Shown piece after piece: positions 11,979 through 12,916 of a stretch of DNA of 12,916 nucleotides. The stretch comes from Candidatus Woesearchaeota archaeon (GTDB lineage Archaea; Nanobdellota; Nanobdellia; Woesearchaeales; GW2011-AR9), in the NCBI GenBank assembly GCA_016188105.1, contig JACPIL010000040.1, positions 1 to 12,916 on the forward strand, in the 5' to 3' direction. Both the position numbers and the translations under genes were made by a program. The stretch's first letter is position 1; each line of letters begins with the position of its first letter. Below the pieces are notes generated by a model. It saw nothing but the letters and a program-made list of their open reading frames with translations, ran no database searches and was not told where the DNA came from.

Positions 11979-12404
11979 ATGAAACTAACCAGTTCAGCAT
12001 TTGCCGAAGGTGAAAAGATCCCCTCCAAATATACTTGTGATGATCAAAATATCAACCCTAAATTAGTTATCTCGGATGTTCCCAACAATGCTACGACCTT
12101 AGTCCTAATCATGGACGATCCGGACATCCCGAAATTTGTGCAGCAGAAATTCCATACTCCAGTTTGGGATCATTGGGTGGTCTTTAATATTCCTTCAGAG
12201 ACTCGGGAGATTCAGGAAGGAAAAAATCCGCCTGGCGATCTGGGCAGAAACACAGGCGGTAATAATTCCTATGGTTGTCCTTGCCCGCCAGACCGAGAAC
12301 ACCGATATTTCTTCAAACTGTATGCCTTGGACACAGAGAAAGCCATGAAAAATCATATTCTTGCTGAGGCGAAGTTGGTGGGAAGGTATGAGAGAGTGAA
12401 ATAA
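11979..12404 (+). CDS. PEBP / YbhB-YbcL (Raf kinase inhibitor-like) family protein
   Basis: 141 residues, typical for archaeal and bacterial members (about 150). Hallmarks in order: SAFAEGEKIPSKYTCDDQNINP near the N-terminus, LVLIMDDPDIP (about 42-52) with the conserved DDPD anion-pocket residues, WDHWVVFNIP (about 63-72), and SYGCPCPPDREHRYFFKLYAL (about 97-117), where family members usually read YGGPCPP; here one Gly is Cys. The family binds small anionic ligands; the cellular role in archaea is unknown. Probably leaderless. Its TAA stop abuts, tail to tail with no gap, the stop of the minus-strand gene at 12405. Confidence 0.9.
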   Translation: MKLTSSAFAEGEKIPSKYTCDDQNINPKLVISDVPNNATTLVLIMDDPDIPKFVQQKFHTPVWDHWVVFNIPSETREIQEGKNPPGDLGRNTGGNNSYGCPCPPDREHRYFFKLYALDTEKAMKNHILAEAKLVGRYERVK

Positions 12405-12770
12405 TCAATTATTACTCCTTTCAGATTCCCGTAACTTCCGCGCGTCTTCTTCTCGTCCTGTCCACTGCAAAATAGATCTAGGGATAGAATGATAGGTCTG
12501 CCGAAATAATTTTTCATAAGCGGTTTCTACTTCTTCTCTTTTCCAGCCAAGCTCTTTAATCACGTCGGCCCTAAAATCATAGGTTTTATTTTCAAAAGCG
12601 CAAATAATTTCATAGGCATATCCCAAGCCACTTTCTTCATGGGTAGCGAAAACTTCATATACCCTTCTCGGCAGCAATAATCTTCCATCTTCTACCTTTG
12701 CGCCAAAATTTCCAGGAGCATAAGTCAGTTGTTCTGAAATCTCTACTGCTAATAATTCATCAACGGTCAT
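12405..12770 (-). CDS. Unknown 121-residue protein coupled to msrB
   Basis: No family recognised. Soluble and charged: an N-terminal helix, a beta-rich middle (FGAKVEDGRLLLPRRVYEVFA, then YEIICAFENKTYDF), and a helical C-terminal half ending in a basic, Arg/Glu-rich tail (GREEDARKLRESE). The start ATG overlaps the stop of the upstream msrB as ATGA, and a strong AAGGAGGG lies 6 nt before it inside the msrB end, so translation is coupled. No membrane or secretion signal. A link to methionine-sulfoxide repair is only suggested by position. Confidence 0.7.
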   Translation of the reverse strand: MTVDELLAVEISEQLTYAPGNFGAKVEDGRLLLPRRVYEVFATHEESGLGYAYEIICAFENKTYDFRADVIKELGWKREEVETAYEKLFRQTYHSIPRSILQWTGREEDARKLRESERSNN

Positions 12771-12916
12771 TTCTTTCCCTCCTTATTCATCTTAGTCTTT
12801 GTCTTCTCAAAATCTAGCGATACAGAATTAATACAATACCTTTTCCCGGTCGGAGTTGGTCCGTCATCAAATAAATGTCCCAAATGGCCGCCGCATTTCT
12901 TGCACAATACTTCTAT
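12767..12916 (-). CDS. msrB: Peptide methionine-(R)-sulfoxide reductase MsrB (C-terminal 49 residues; gene runs off the right edge)
   Basis: Only the C-terminal end is in the window. It shows the second zinc knuckle and following core, EVLCKKCGGHLGHLFDDGP, then PTGKRYCINSVSLDF, whose Cys in RYCIN is the catalytic residue of the family. MsrB reduces methionine-R-sulfoxide in damaged proteins. The domain end is followed by a lysine-rich tail (KTKTKMNKEGKK) that carries, at DNA level, the ribosome-binding site of the next gene. The stop TGA overlaps that gene's ATG. Confidence 0.93.
   Translation of the reverse strand: MEVLCKKCGGHLGHLFDDGPTPTGKRYCINSVSLDFEKTKTKMNKEGKK

Overview
The window looks archaeal, most likely an uncultivated DPANN-type lineage (Woesearchaeota/Pacearchaeota-like; the lineage is inference). 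Visible support: an archaeal EF-1 beta next to its usual zinc-ribbon partner, tRNA genes with bulge-helix-bulge (BHB) introns and no encoded CCA, TATA boxes 25-28 bp in front of start codons with no leader, and S-layer-like surface proteins.

Layout. 1-1030 (-): a leaderless operon of an atypical P-loop ATPase and a cut-off FAD-dependent geranylgeranyl-reductase-like protein. 1170-6694 (-): a cell-surface block. A three-gene operon (Cys-repeat membrane protein, lipoprotein-like protein with a beta-rich C-terminal half, secreted protein with seven acidic DNDGDG repeats) is followed by a separately promoted S-layer-like protein with a C-terminal membrane anchor. 6821-8005 (-): an aromatic amino-acid-type permease. 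8193-8515: two converging intron-bearing tRNA genes. 8567-8770 (-): a small PspC-domain protein. 8855-9949 (+): RNA 3'-phosphate cyclase (rtcA). 9995-10803 (+): an unknown gene that appears frameshifted twice. 10921-11790 (+): zinc-ribbon protein, EF-1 beta, unknown protein. 11979-12404 (+): a PEBP/YbhB-family protein. 12405-12916 (-): an unknown protein behind a cut-off msrB.

The strongest signals are in the RNA genes. The minus-strand gene at 8349-8515 resolves into a tRNA-Trp(CCA) interrupted by three introns, in the D arm, at the canonical 37/38 site and in the T arm. The first and third have complete BHB central motifs, and removing all three leaves a 73-nt cloverleaf. The plus-strand tRNA at 8193-8301 has a serine-type class II body with G73, but canonical BHB splicing would give a phenylalanine anticodon (GAA); a serine anticodon (GGA) needs a non-canonical splice. 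rtcA, an RNA-end-processing enzyme, lies 340 bp away.

Two gene-expression patterns stand out. First genes of transcripts mostly have a TATA box about 26 bp before the ATG (leaderless), while internal genes carry Shine-Dalgarno sequences, often inside the previous gene. The S-layer-like gene is an exception: it has a leader of about 90 nt whose Shine-Dalgarno region is complementary to its own 3' flank.
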